Shown here piece after piece: positions 39,820 to 49,343 of a stretch of DNA of 64,000 nucleotides. The notes beneath the pieces are model-generated. The model was not told the DNA's origin and ran no database searches. It was given only the letters and a program-made list of their open reading frames with translations. Origin of the DNA: JAHBWV01 sp964588385. Its GTDB lineage: Bacteria; Planctomycetota; Phycisphaerae; Phycisphaerales; UBA1924. The position numbers and the translations under genes were made by a program. How positions within the stretch are numbered: position 1 is the first letter of the stretch; every line of letters starts with the position of its first letter. The stretch covers positions 1 to 64,000 of the forward strand of contig CAZPPG010000006.1 in NCBI GenBank assembly GCA_964588385.1. The letters run 5' to 3'.

Positions 39820-42807
39820 GTGCCGCTCACGCGAACTGACGCGGGAATCGACTGGCTGGTGATAACAGCCGCCTCGCGCGCGCAGGCATCCGGCTATCGC
39901 TCCATGCTGCAGGAGCGTGCCGCCTGCGGCCTTCTGAGGGGTGTTCGTCGATGGCTTGTCGTTCCTGACCCGAAGGACGTGCGTGCAGGTTCCGGAAACG
40001 CAACGCTGGTCGCCATGGCCCGCGTTCTCGCGGCTCGGCTTGCGGAGCTCCACCGTCAGTCAAAGAAGCCCCGAACGCTTCACGATCTCCTGCTCGGCCA
40101 GCGAGTGCTTGTCATCCATTCCGGGGGCGACAGTCGGCGTCTGCCCTCATATGCCGCGTGCGGCAAGCTCTTCCTGCCCTTGGATCGGCGACTCTCTGAC
40201 GGCCGGTCGGCGACGATGTTCGACTTGATCCTCGCTGATCTGATGCGTGTCCACGTGCGGGGCGCACCTGAAGGAACGACGCTGGTCGCGTCGGGTGACG
40301 TGCTGCTCAACGCGTCCGCCCATTCAATCGACTTGTGTCCGAAGGGAGTTGTCGGCGTTGCCTTTCCGGCGGCTCCCGAAGTCGCGGCCCAGCACGGCGT
40401 GTACGTGCGAGAACAGGACGATCGCGTCGCACAGTTCCTCCAGAAGCCCACAGAGGAGGAGCTGAAACGCCGGGGAGCCATGACGGAAGACGGGCGTGCC
40501 CTTGTTGATAGCGGACTGGTCTCGATTGACGGGCCAACCATGACCCGCATCCTCCGGGCATTTGGTTTGCGGCTGGAGAGGGACAGCGGCCGCATCCGCC
40601 TCTCAGGTGAGTTTGCGCGCATCGCCGACGCAACGGCGAAGGCAATGGACCTCTATCAGGACGTTCTCATGGCGGCGGCCGGCTCGCTCGCCGGCCCACC
40701 GACGCTGCGAAGGGCGTTGGGAGGAATCCCGTTCCGAGTCCGGGTCATCCCCTCGTGCGACTTTCTCCATATTGGCACAACATCGCAGCTTCTCTCGATT
40801 GCGGCGAGGGATCCGCGCGTTCGCGATGGAATCTCGTCGGTACGGGCCGCTGTTGTGCTCGCGTCTCCCGGCGCTGACAAACTTCGAGCCGCGTCGGACT
40901 GCTGGATTGACGCGTGCTCGTTCCGCGCGTCCGCGAGGCTTCCGGGTGAGAACGTTCTTGTAGGCGTTGATGTCAGGCGCCCACTCAAGTTGCCGCGCGG
41001 ATGGGGTGTCGTTGTGGTTCCCCTCTCCAACGCACGGTGCGTGCCGATCGCGTTTGGCATCGATGATGACTTCAAACTCACAGCGGATCGGGGCGGCACG
41101 TTTGGAGGCATGCCCCTCGGGGATCTGGTCGATCGAGTGCCCGATCCGGTTGCTGTGTGGCGTGCAGTCGAGGGCGCCGCCGGCTCCCTCCCTCGCACCC
41201 AGCACACTCTCTATTCCGCGCGCGTGTGGCCGGTCGTCGCGAAAGGCGTCGATGCGTTAGAGGCGGTTCGGTGGATGTGGACCACCGGGGCAAGGCCGTC
41301 GAGCACGTGGCGCGGAGCAGAGTGCATCTCCGTCGCGGAGGCGATGAAGCTGTGCGATCGTGCGGCGATGATCGAGCGTCGCCGCGTGCTCGCCAGTCAC
41401 GCCGCGGCCGAGTCGCATGCCGGGAAGGGACGCGCCGATACTGCGACGACGCCCATCGCGGATCTCACGCCGGAGGATGCGGCTCGGATGCTGTCCCCAC
41501 ACACACGGGCGGCATGGCTCGAGAAGTCTCCGACACGCCGAGCCTCGGCGCTCTGGATCAGTTCTGAGATTGCTCGCGTTGCGCGGAGGGACCCCGCCCC
41601 TCTGGCGAAGGCCGCGCTGCAGGCTGTCGCGGAGGCGGTGTCGCTCTCGGCCATTGCCGCTCGAGGGCGTGATCGCACCCCCGTGACGCGGAAGCCTCTC
41701 CTCCCCGAGCAGTCCTCGTGGGCATCCGCGCCAGCGCGGATCGACCTGGCGGGTGGGTGGTCGGACACGCCTCCCATCTGCCACGACCTGGGCGGAGCGG
41801 TCGTCAACGCTGCCGTGAGGGTCGGCGGGCGCGCCGCGGTCCACGCCATCGTCCGCAGAACCGATCGTCCCGGCCTCACGATCACCAGCACCGACCTCGG
41901 GCGCACCACACGTATCCGCGACGTAGCGAGACTCGCTCCCCCATTCGACGCGACCAGGTGGGCGTCGCTCTCGTGCGCTGCGATCGCGCTGAGTGACGGT
42001 TCCGACCGGCGGCCGCGTTCGATCAATGAGTTCACCGAACGATTCTGGCGGGGCTCCGGCGGCCTTCATGTCACCACGTTCTCCGCATTGCCGAAGGGCT
42101 CCGGACTCGGCACGTCGTCGATCCTGGGCGCAACAGTTCTGGCAGCACTCGCCGACGCCAGCGGTTCATCGCCATCCGTGACCGCGCTGTCAGCCAGGAC
42201 GCTGACGCTTGAGCAGATGCTCGGCACGGGTGGCGGATGGCAGGACCAGGCTGGCGGGCTGTCGCCGGGCGTGAAGTTTCTGACCACCGCTCCGGGCGTC
42301 CATCAGGTTCCCCGCTCCACGCTGCTCGCGCACACTCTGTTCGCCATCCCGGACGGTCCACAGATGCTGCTGTACTTCACCGGGGTCCGGCGAATGGCCC
42401 GAGACATCTTGCACGGTGTTGTTGGGCGGTACCTCTCACAGAACGCCGCCACACTGCGTGCCATTCACGCCCTGAAGGCAGGCGCATCAGCGATGGCTGA
42501 AGCGGTCACTCGTGGTGACCAAGCGGAGTTCTGTGCGCGACTGGCGGAGTACTGGACGCTCAAACGAGATATCGATCCGGGAGCCGCGCACCCGGCGGTG
42601 GATGCGGCGGTTGCGCTCGTTGAAAAGGATCTGCTGGCGTGGGAACTTCCCGGCGCGGGGGGTGGGGGCTACCTCTTCATGATCGCCCGCGACCCGGCAG
42701 CTGCAGCCCGCATGCAGCGCACGCTGACACGCTACGCTCCCAACGAACAAGCCAGATTCGCCAGCGTATCCATTGATCCCACCGGTCTCCGGGTCATTCG
42801 CACCTGA
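39820..42807 (+). CDS. fkp: Bifunctional L-fucokinase / GDP-L-fucose pyrophosphorylase
   Basis: 995 residues from GTG. FKP salvages free L-fucose: the C-terminal kinase makes fucose-1-phosphate and the N-terminal part makes GDP-fucose. The N-terminal domain (about 90-560) has IHSGGDSRRLPSYAACGKLF (nucleotide-binding loop) and a DKVVQ-like FLQKPTEEELKRRGAM block. The C-terminal GHMP kinase domain begins near 632 (PARIDLAGGWSDTPPICHDL), with the ATP-binding loop LPKGSGLGTSSILG near 757 and GGGWQDQAGGLSPG near 803; a glycine-rich GAGGGGYLF lies near 945. Length and domain order match FKP of Bacteroides. The product would be used for fucosylated glycans. Confidence 0.9.
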   Translation: MPLTRTDAGIDWLVITAASRAQASGYRSMLQERAACGLLRGVRRWLVVPDPKDVRAGSGNATLVAMARVLAARLAELHRQSKKPRTLHDLLLGQRVLVIHSGGDSRRLPSYAACGKLFLPLDRRLSDGRSATMFDLILADLMRVHVRGAPEGTTLVASGDVLLNASAHSIDLCPKGVVGVAFPAAPEVAAQHGVYVREQDDRVAQFLQKPTEEELKRRGAMTEDGRALVDSGLVSIDGPTMTRILRAFGLRLERDSGRIRLSGEFARIADATAKAMDLYQDVLMAAAGSLAGPPTLRRALGGIPFRVRVIPSCDFLHIGTTSQLLSIAARDPRVRDGISSVRAAVVLASPGADKLRAASDCWIDACSFRASARLPGENVLVGVDVRRPLKLPRGWGVVVVPLSNARCVPIAFGIDDDFKLTADRGGTFGGMPLGDLVDRVPDPVAVWRAVEGAAGSLPRTQHTLYSARVWPVVAKGVDALEAVRWMWTTGARPSSTWRGAECISVAEAMKLCDRAAMIERRRVLASHAAAESHAGKGRADTATTPIADLTPEDAARMLSPHTRAAWLEKSPTRRASALWISSEIARVARRDPAPLAKAALQAVAEAVSLSAIAARGRDRTPVTRKPLLPEQSSWASAPARIDLAGGWSDTPPICHDLGGAVVNAAVRVGGRAAVHAIVRRTDRPGLTITSTDLGRTTRIRDVARLAPPFDATRWASLSCAAIALSDGSDRRPRSINEFTERFWRGSGGLHVTTFSALPKGSGLGTSSILGATVLAALADASGSSPSVTALSARTLTLEQMLGTGGGWQDQAGGLSPGVKFLTTAPGVHQVPRSTLLAHTLFAIPDGPQMLLYFTGVRRMARDILHGVVGRYLSQNAATLRAIHALKAGASAMAEAVTRGDQAEFCARLAEYWTLKRDIDPGAAHPAVDAAVALVEKDLLAWELPGAGGGGYLFMIARDPAAAARMQRTLTRYAPNEQARFASVSIDPTGLRVIRT

Positions 42808-42816
42808 GTTCGCCCC

Positions 42817-44523
42817 ATGTCCACGCCGCCCGCCGAGATCGCTCTGAAGCCCAGACGCGCCGCGCTGCGTGCCGCCCTTGTTCGTGCCGTTGCGCAGTTG
42901 CCGCCGGGTGTTCCCGGCGGCGCCGCCCGCACGCTGGCAGCCCGGTGGCTCGTGCTCCGTGACGCGGCCCTGCTGCTGGCAGAGCAAGAAGAGCGAGCGT
43001 GCACTCTCCCCCCGCCACCTGCAATCATCCGTTCGTATGTCTCAGCGTGTGCATCAACCGAGATCGACACTGCTCCGGAGTCGCTTCAGCCGGCGGATCC
43101 ATTGGCGTTCCGTCTCGGGGTTTGCGTTCAGGAACTTCTGGAGTGGACGATATCGCCCGATGGAAGCCCAAGGCCCATAGGGCGCTCCGAGCGACGTGCC
43201 GCCGGTTCGTTCTACACGCCGAGGCACCTGGTCGATCGTGTCGTCGGCCTCGCGTTGAACGCGATCGATACAGATCGTGCGGCGACATCGCTCAGCGTCT
43301 GCGACCCCGCGTGCGGTTCGGGCAACTTTCTCGCCGGCGTGTCAATGGCGATGAAGGGTGCGAGGGGCACGCTGGCTCTGCATGGCGCGGACCTCGATCC
43401 GCTCGCGGCATGGGCAGCTCAAGCCGCGCTGCCAAGCCGCGATGGGGAGGCGGGCAGCGCCTCCCAGATCCGGCACGGAGATTCGCTCGTCGGGTCGATT
43501 TCCGATGTGCCTCACGATCGTTCGCTTGCCGATGCGATCGAGACGAATCCGCTCAACTGGCCTGCTCGCTTTGATCTCGTGATCGGCAATCCTCCCTTTT
43601 TGGGCCAGCTCACGGCAGCAACGTCTCGGTCGCGCGCCCTCGCTGCATACCTCAGAGACGCCTCGAAGGGCGTGATATCCGGCTATGCGGACACGGCCGC
43701 AGCCTTCCTGTGGCGCAGCATCATGCTCTGCGCTCCGGATGGAATCGTCGCGCTGATCGTGCCCCGCTCGATCCTCGCGGCACGCGACGCGACGTCGCTT
43801 CGACAGTTCATTGATGCGCACGCCGAGGTCGTCCATCTTGAACCCATCGACCGGGCGATGTTCGACGCGGGCATTCAGCCGTGCATCATCATCGTGCGTC
43901 GTCGTGCCGATCCGGCACCGGACACCGATGAACGCCCGACGGCGCCGGCATGGAGCTTCAGAGCCCACCCGGGTAGAGATGGCGAGCCACCGAAGCCAAC
44001 GGCATCACTCGGGACGATCTGCACAGCAACCGCGGACTTTCGCGACGCCTATTACGGCCTCCGAGATTTCGTCTTTGAGGACGAAGGAGGGATGAGTGAT
44101 GAACGCCGGTACCCGCGTCTCATCACGAGCGGCATGATCGAGCCCGGACGATCGCTATGGGGAGAGAAGCGATTTCGCCTGTTCAAGAAGCAGTGGCTGC
44201 GACCGCGAGTCGACCTTCACAGAATGCAATCTGACCCTTCCATGCTGGCCTGGGCAACCAAGCGGCTGGTGCCCAAAGTCCTCGTGGCGACACAGACCCG
44301 TTCCATCGAATGCGTCGCGGATGAGCGAGGCGAATGGTTGCCGGTCACACCCGTGATTACGATTGTTCCCCACAGCGGTGTCTCGCTCTCACGAGTGATG
44401 AACGCGCTCTTGGACCCGGCCGCATCAGACGCAGCCGCCAGGTTGGCTGAGGGCACGGGCATGTCTGCAGGTGTTTTCAGGCTTACGGCACGGCAGATTG
44501 GGCATCTGCCTCTGCACGAGTGA
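42817..44523 (+). CDS. Orphan N6-adenine DNA methyltransferase (Eco57I/type IIG-like)
   Basis: 568 residues. A class I SAM methyltransferase: motif X GSFYTPRHLVDRVVG (about 130), motif I DPACGSGNFLAG (about 163) and catalytic motif IV DLVIGNPPFLGQ (about 255) in the order of gamma-type N6-adenine enzymes. A C-terminal region of about 200 residues could be a target-recognition domain (PRLITSGMIEPGRSLWGEK). There is no nuclease domain and no restriction gene nearby. It starts 9 nt after fkp on the same strand and so may be read from the sugar operon. It could be an epigenetic or phage-defence methylase. Confidence 0.83.
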   Translation: MSTPPAEIALKPRRAALRAALVRAVAQLPPGVPGGAARTLAARWLVLRDAALLLAEQEERACTLPPPPAIIRSYVSACASTEIDTAPESLQPADPLAFRLGVCVQELLEWTISPDGSPRPIGRSERRAAGSFYTPRHLVDRVVGLALNAIDTDRAATSLSVCDPACGSGNFLAGVSMAMKGARGTLALHGADLDPLAAWAAQAALPSRDGEAGSASQIRHGDSLVGSISDVPHDRSLADAIETNPLNWPARFDLVIGNPPFLGQLTAATSRSRALAAYLRDASKGVISGYADTAAAFLWRSIMLCAPDGIVALIVPRSILAARDATSLRQFIDAHAEVVHLEPIDRAMFDAGIQPCIIIVRRRADPAPDTDERPTAPAWSFRAHPGRDGEPPKPTASLGTICTATADFRDAYYGLRDFVFEDEGGMSDERRYPRLITSGMIEPGRSLWGEKRFRLFKKQWLRPRVDLHRMQSDPSMLAWATKRLVPKVLVATQTRSIECVADERGEWLPVTPVITIVPHSGVSLSRVMNALLDPAASDAAARLAEGTGMSAGVFRLTARQIGHLPLHE

Positions 44524-44553
44524 ACATGGGCGGGAAGCCACGGAGCGGAAGTT

Positions 44554-45340
<787 letters not shown>

Positions 45341-45351
<11 letters not shown>

Positions 45352-45967
45352 CGACGAACACCGTCGCGCGAGCGCGATAGGCGTGCATCCTCTTGGCAAA
45401 CGTCGGCTCCGCGACCGTGTCGAAATAGGCCTTCGCCTTCTCAACGCCCCAGCCCCTTTGGCCCGACGACTCGATTGCGGCCCATCGCTCCCAGCGAGTC
45501 TTCGGATCGGCTTCCACGAACACGGCTATGTCCAGGTGTGGAAGCACACGGTCTTCAAAGGCGTGAATCCCTTCGACCACGATCGGGGCGTCTGTTCGAA
45601 CCACATCCTGCCAGCTCTCCCGTCTGTGAGAGTGGAGTGACCAGACGGGAATGCGCGTTGAACCCACGGTCCGCAACTGCTCGATGTGAGCGGCGAGCAG
45701 CTTCAGGTCCGCGTGCTCGGGCATATCACGCTCGTTCTCTGGGAGCGTGTGGTAATCCGGGAGATACGCGTCGGTGGGTACAACGCAATGCGACAGGCGG
45801 GATGCGAGCGTCGACTTTCCAGAGCCCACGGGACCGGTTATTCCGATCACCGCCGGCGCGCGCTCCGCTCGCGAGGCAAGCAGACGGATCGCGGCGGGCG
45901 CGTCGGACATGCCACATCGCAGCGGCATGAGATGCTGAGTGATGCCGGTCGATCGGCGCGAGGTCAC
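45341..45967 (-). CDS. P-loop nucleoside/uridine kinase-like protein
   Basis: 208 residues from the GTG at 45967. Walker A is IGITGPVGSGKSTLASRL, with an Asp-rich TDAYLPDYHTLPENERDMPEH block (a uridine-kinase-like DDFY region), IVVEGIHAFEDRVLPHLDI and a LID-like RRESWQD. It resembles the uridine kinase/phosphoribulokinase branch, but the phosphate acceptor cannot be named. GGGAGTGA at the end of the upstream oxidoreductase gene sits 9 nt before the GTG, so the two are probably one operon. Later in-frame ATGs at 45928 and 45910 have no ribosome site. The 3' end overlaps the nitrilase gene by 11 nt in convergent arrangement. Confidence 0.75.
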
Positions 45968-45973
45968 CTTGGA

Positions 45974-47017
45974 TCACTCCCAGCGAAGGACGACCTTGCC
46001 GAACTGCTCGCCTGCCTCGATGCGCTCGTAGGCCCTCACGCCGTCGCGAGCATCGAACACATGATCGATCGCCGGACGCAGCCCACCTGTGTTGAAGAGC
46101 GCGACGACCTCCTTGAACTCATCATTTGTGCCCATCGTAGACCCCAGCAGACGGAGCTGGTTCCAGAAGATCCGAGCAAGATCCGTGATCGCGTCCGGAC
46201 CGCTGGTGCATCCCGGCGTGACGTACGCGCCTCCCCGGGCGAGCGACTTGATGCAGTTGAGATGCGTCGCCTTGCCGGCTGAGTCCACGGCCATGTCGAC
46301 GCCGCGCTTGGCGGTCCACGTCCGGACCTCTTTGGACCAGTCCTGTCCCTGATCCAGGATGCACATCTCAGCGCCAAGCTCCCTCGCCCTTTCGAGCTTC
46401 CATTGGTGTCGGCTGGTAACCGCAACCGGGCAGCCACGATGGCGCGCGATCGCCAGCGCGCTCGTGGCGACCCCGCCGCCGATACCCGTGATCAGCACGC
46501 TTTGACCGGGACGCAACTGCCCCTTCGTCACCATCATGGAGTAAGCGGTGAGCGCACACAGACCGAAGCCCGCCGCCTGCACCGGGTTCGCGTCGCCGAC
46601 GGCGGCCAGGTTCGCGGCCGGAACCGCGAATCGCTGGGCGTGCATCCCGTTGTGGTGCTCACCGATCAACTCGTATTGGGGCGCGAGTGTGGAGCCCGGG
46701 GGATCCTCGGGTCGATGCCGCTCCGGAACGACCGTCGCGGCGTTGGCGATGACCTGCTTCCCGATCCACATTGGATCGACACCTTCACCCACAGCTTCGA
46801 CTACGCCGCACGCATCACACCCGCTGACGCGCGGGTACGTCAGGTTCAGCCCGGGCACCCCGCGTCCGACCCAGAGGTCCATGTGGTTGAACGCGCTGGC
46901 GAGCGTTCGCACATTGACCCAGCCGGGACGGGGGGATGGGAGATCCGGCCAGTCTGTGCGATACTGGATGTGCGGCGCGACAGGGCTGCCTTGGCGTGTA
47001 ACAACGAGTGCGTGCAT
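45974..47017 (-). CDS. Zinc-type medium-chain dehydrogenase/reductase (MDR)
   Basis: 347 residues from the ATG at 47017; the longer frame upstream is not conserved. The GroES-like N-terminal half has NHMDLWVGRGVPGL and YPRVSGCDACGVVEAVG; the Rossmann half has SVLITGIGGGVATSALAIA (NAD(P)-binding GxGGGV), DMAVDSAGKA and GGAYVTPGCTSG. The protein belongs to the quinone-oxidoreductase/alcohol-dehydrogenase-like superfamily. The structural zinc loop with four cysteines is absent. It reduces or oxidises an unknown carbonyl/alcohol. Upstream of the P-loop kinase by 6 nt. Confidence 0.85.
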   Translation of the reverse strand: MHALVVTRQGSPVAPHIQYRTDWPDLPSPRPGWVNVRTLASAFNHMDLWVGRGVPGLNLTYPRVSGCDACGVVEAVGEGVDPMWIGKQVIANAATVVPERHRPEDPPGSTLAPQYELIGEHHNGMHAQRFAVPAANLAAVGDANPVQAAGFGLCALTAYSMMVTKGQLRPGQSVLITGIGGGVATSALAIARHRGCPVAVTSRHQWKLERARELGAEMCILDQGQDWSKEVRTWTAKRGVDMAVDSAGKATHLNCIKSLARGGAYVTPGCTSGPDAITDLARIFWNQLRLLGSTMGTNDEFKEVVALFNTGGLRPAIDHVFDARDGVRAYERIEAGEQFGKVVLRWE

Positions 47018-47069
47018 GCGAGAAGGATATGGACCGGAGCGCCGATGCGGCATCGGGGCGCATGAAAGA

Positions 47070-47095
47070 GGCCCCCGCGCCTTTGCGCGAGGGCC
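47070..47095 (-). terminator. Intrinsic terminator of the dockerin-tailed protein gene
   Basis: The stem GGCCCCCGCGC / GCGCGAGGGCC with a CTTT loop and one mismatch lies 44 nt after the stop at 47139 (minus strand) and is followed there by TCTTTCAT. Confidence 0.65.
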
Positions 47096-47138
47096 CGGAA
47101 CATGTCGAGATCCTGAATCACTGACGGAAATCAGACGA

Positions 47139-49151
47139 TCAGGAGCACTGGCCGAAGATGTCGAAGAAGCCCAGGAAGTCCTGGATGTCGATGAAGTCGT
47201 CATCGGCGTACCGGTCCGGATCGAAGACTGCATCGGGGCACGGCATGTTCTGGAACTCACAGGGGCCGTAGTCACCGAAGAAGTCCAGGAAGTCCTGGAT
47301 ATCGACGATCGTGTCGCCGTTGTAGTCCGCGGGATCGCACGGATCGCCGCCGGCCGCGTTCAGGTTCACATACTGGTCCCCCGCAATCGCCGAGAAATCG
47401 ATCAGGCGGGGCTCGGCCAGATTGCCCGAAGCGTCGGGGAGTCCGCCAATGATCTGATTGGAGATGAAGCCGCTGTCACCGTTGCTGATGAAGCCGCTCA
47501 AGAGGACGTCCGATGACCCATCCCAGCCCAGTTCATCAAGATCGATGCGGATCTCGACGCCCGTCGTGACGCTCCCCGCGCCGGCGGCCGAGCCGCTGGT
47601 CACGCCGAGGATGTTGGAGTTGTCGGTGGCGACGGTGATCGCGTCAGCGATGCCGACGGGGTTCAGCGGATCAAGCAGGAGACTGTTGCCGGTGAGGCGG
47701 GGAGCGTACTGCGTCTCAAGGTCCGCGTCGGTCCCGTCCTGGCTATCGAGAGCGGTTCCATCGAACGCCATGACGTTCGTGACGTCATTGAGCGAGCCGC
47801 GGTAGGCGCGGTAGTCGTACGGCTCGTCGTTGAATCCGAGGATCGGTCCTCCGGCGCGAAGCGTTGCGCCGTCGGCGTACTGGGCGACGGGGAAGCCGCC
47901 CATGTTCACGGCCATCCAGTAATCGGGAGCGAACGCCGCATCCCAGATCATGCCCGGGCCCTCTCCGCCGGGTCCGAAGCGGTTGATCTGATTGAAAAGC
48001 GCTGAGACGTTATCACTCCGCATGACGTTCTGGCCATCGGCGCTGTTCGCGTCAAAGAACAGGTGCAGCTTGTTGTAGTTGCTCTCGACGTTTCCGGTCA
48101 CGAGCACATAGAGATCGTTGTTGGCCGAGTCGATGTAGGCGTACACGCCATCAATCTCAGAACCGACGGAGAAGTCGGTTGAGGGCACGTTAAAGGGCGG
48201 GCTGCCGGTGACGCCTGTGATGTTGGAGTTATCGATGGTCGCGGTCATCGCGGGGGCGCCGCTGTCGCCACCGGTGAGCGCGCCGCCGACGGTGGCGTAG
48301 CCGCCATTGCCGACGAGATAGCCGGTGCCGCCGGCAAGCTCGGCGAAGTGCACGTTGTTGGTCGTGCCGTTGCCGTCAAAGGTGAGGTAGTAGTTGGCGT
48401 CGAAGCCGCTATCGAAGGTCAGGCCGTTCATGGTATTGAGTCGAGTGCCAGCGCCGCCGCCAACAGCGTTGCTCAGCGTGGTCTGGCCGCCCCCGACGGC
48501 GTTCGAGTCAATGAAGAGATCCAGACCGTTGCCATTGGACTCGACGTTGCCGGTGATCATGACGTAAAGCGTGCCGGCGTTGACAACCGCGTAAACCGCG
48601 TTGATCTCGGAGCCGCCGCCGCCCGCCGGCGTCGCCGTTCCATTGTCGCCGAATCCGGTGAAGTTGCCCTGAAGCCACCCGGCCTGCGCGGAGCCGTAGA
48701 TCGAGTCCTTGGTGCCATCGATGGTGGGCGCCGTGCCGACGGTGGCTGGATTCAGGGTGATGTACTGCGTGCCGGCGATCGAGTTGAAGTCGATGCCGCT
48801 CGTCCCTCCGAGATTGCCCAGGTTGGACAGGCCGCCGATGACCTGGTTGGACATGAACGTCCGATCGCCGGAGTTGATCCATCCGCCGAGGCGCATGTTC
48901 GCGGCTGAGCCACCGATCGCCGAGAGCGGGATGGAGAACTCAACGCCGTGGACGGCGGCGGCGGCGTCGCCTGAGGGGGGCACGTTCGCAGGGTCATTGT
49001 CTCCGAAACCGGTCGGAACGTTCTGCACCCACTTGATGCTGCCGTACAGCGACTCATCGCCGGCGAGCTTTCCATCGACGACGGGCTGTGCAATGGCCTG
49101 ACCGGCGAGCGCCATAAGGGCGGCGGCCGAAAGAACAGTGTGGACCTTCAT
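47139..49151 (-). CDS. Secreted repeat protein with C-terminal dockerin-like domain
   Basis: 670 residues. A signal peptide (MKVHTVLSAAALMALAGQAIA) is followed by VVDGKLAGDESLYGSIKWVQ. Two modules are duplicated. One, VEFSIPLSAIGG...SNQVIGGL...SIAGTQYITLN (about 70-130), returns near the C-terminus as VEIRIDLDELG...SNQIIGGL...AIAGDQYVNLN (about 545-605). The other, INAVYAVVNAGTLYVMITGN then VESNGNGLDLF, returns as IDGVYAYIDSANNDLYVLVT then GNVESNYNKLHLF. The tail carries DYNGDTIVDIQDFLDFF and RYADDDFIDIQDFLGFF, a dockerin-like repeat with cysteines around it. No catalytic motif. It lies at the head of the alpha-glucan locus, but a sugar-binding role is only a guess. Confidence 0.8.
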   Translation of the reverse strand: MKVHTVLSAAALMALAGQAIAQPVVDGKLAGDESLYGSIKWVQNVPTGFGDNDPANVPPSGDAAAAVHGVEFSIPLSAIGGSAANMRLGGWINSGDRTFMSNQVIGGLSNLGNLGGTSGIDFNSIAGTQYITLNPATVGTAPTIDGTKDSIYGSAQAGWLQGNFTGFGDNGTATPAGGGGSEINAVYAVVNAGTLYVMITGNVESNGNGLDLFIDSNAVGGGQTTLSNAVGGGAGTRLNTMNGLTFDSGFDANYYLTFDGNGTTNNVHFAELAGGTGYLVGNGGYATVGGALTGGDSGAPAMTATIDNSNITGVTGSPPFNVPSTDFSVGSEIDGVYAYIDSANNDLYVLVTGNVESNYNKLHLFFDANSADGQNVMRSDNVSALFNQINRFGPGGEGPGMIWDAAFAPDYWMAVNMGGFPVAQYADGATLRAGGPILGFNDEPYDYRAYRGSLNDVTNVMAFDGTALDSQDGTDADLETQYAPRLTGNSLLLDPLNPVGIADAITVATDNSNILGVTSGSAAGAGSVTTGVEIRIDLDELGWDGSSDVLLSGFISNGDSGFISNQIIGGLPDASGNLAEPRLIDFSAIAGDQYVNLNAAGGDPCDPADYNGDTIVDIQDFLDFFGDYGPCEFQNMPCPDAVFDPDRYADDDFIDIQDFLGFFDIFGQCS

Positions 49152-49183
49152 ACTTCAGATCTCCCTCAATACGGGTCAGACTC

Positions 49184-49203
49184 CGCGGCGTGCGCACGCC
49201 GCG
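49184..49203. promoter_or_regulatory. Perfect 20-bp palindrome in the leader of the dockerin-tailed protein gene
   Basis: CGCGGCGTGC followed by its exact reverse complement GCACGCCGCG lies 33-52 nt upstream of the ATG at 49151. It could be an operator or a stable RNA stem. The ribosome site GGGAG is between it and the ATG. Confidence 0.5.
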
Positions 49204-49343
49204 ATGGGACGAGCCCCGAAAGTGCGAAGGCGCATCGGGGCGGGCCCAAACTCCTCGAATATAGAGGTTGAGAAGGCGAGTTGCGAGACAAATCGCCTCG
49301 CTCCCCACGCCTTTTTCACTGAAAGCGGGGTCGGTCGCGCCCG

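Noticed and set aside
47018..47275. Upstream extension of the MDR oxidoreductase frame
   Set aside because: It runs over the terminator and the 3' end of the dockerin-tailed gene; homology starts at 47017.
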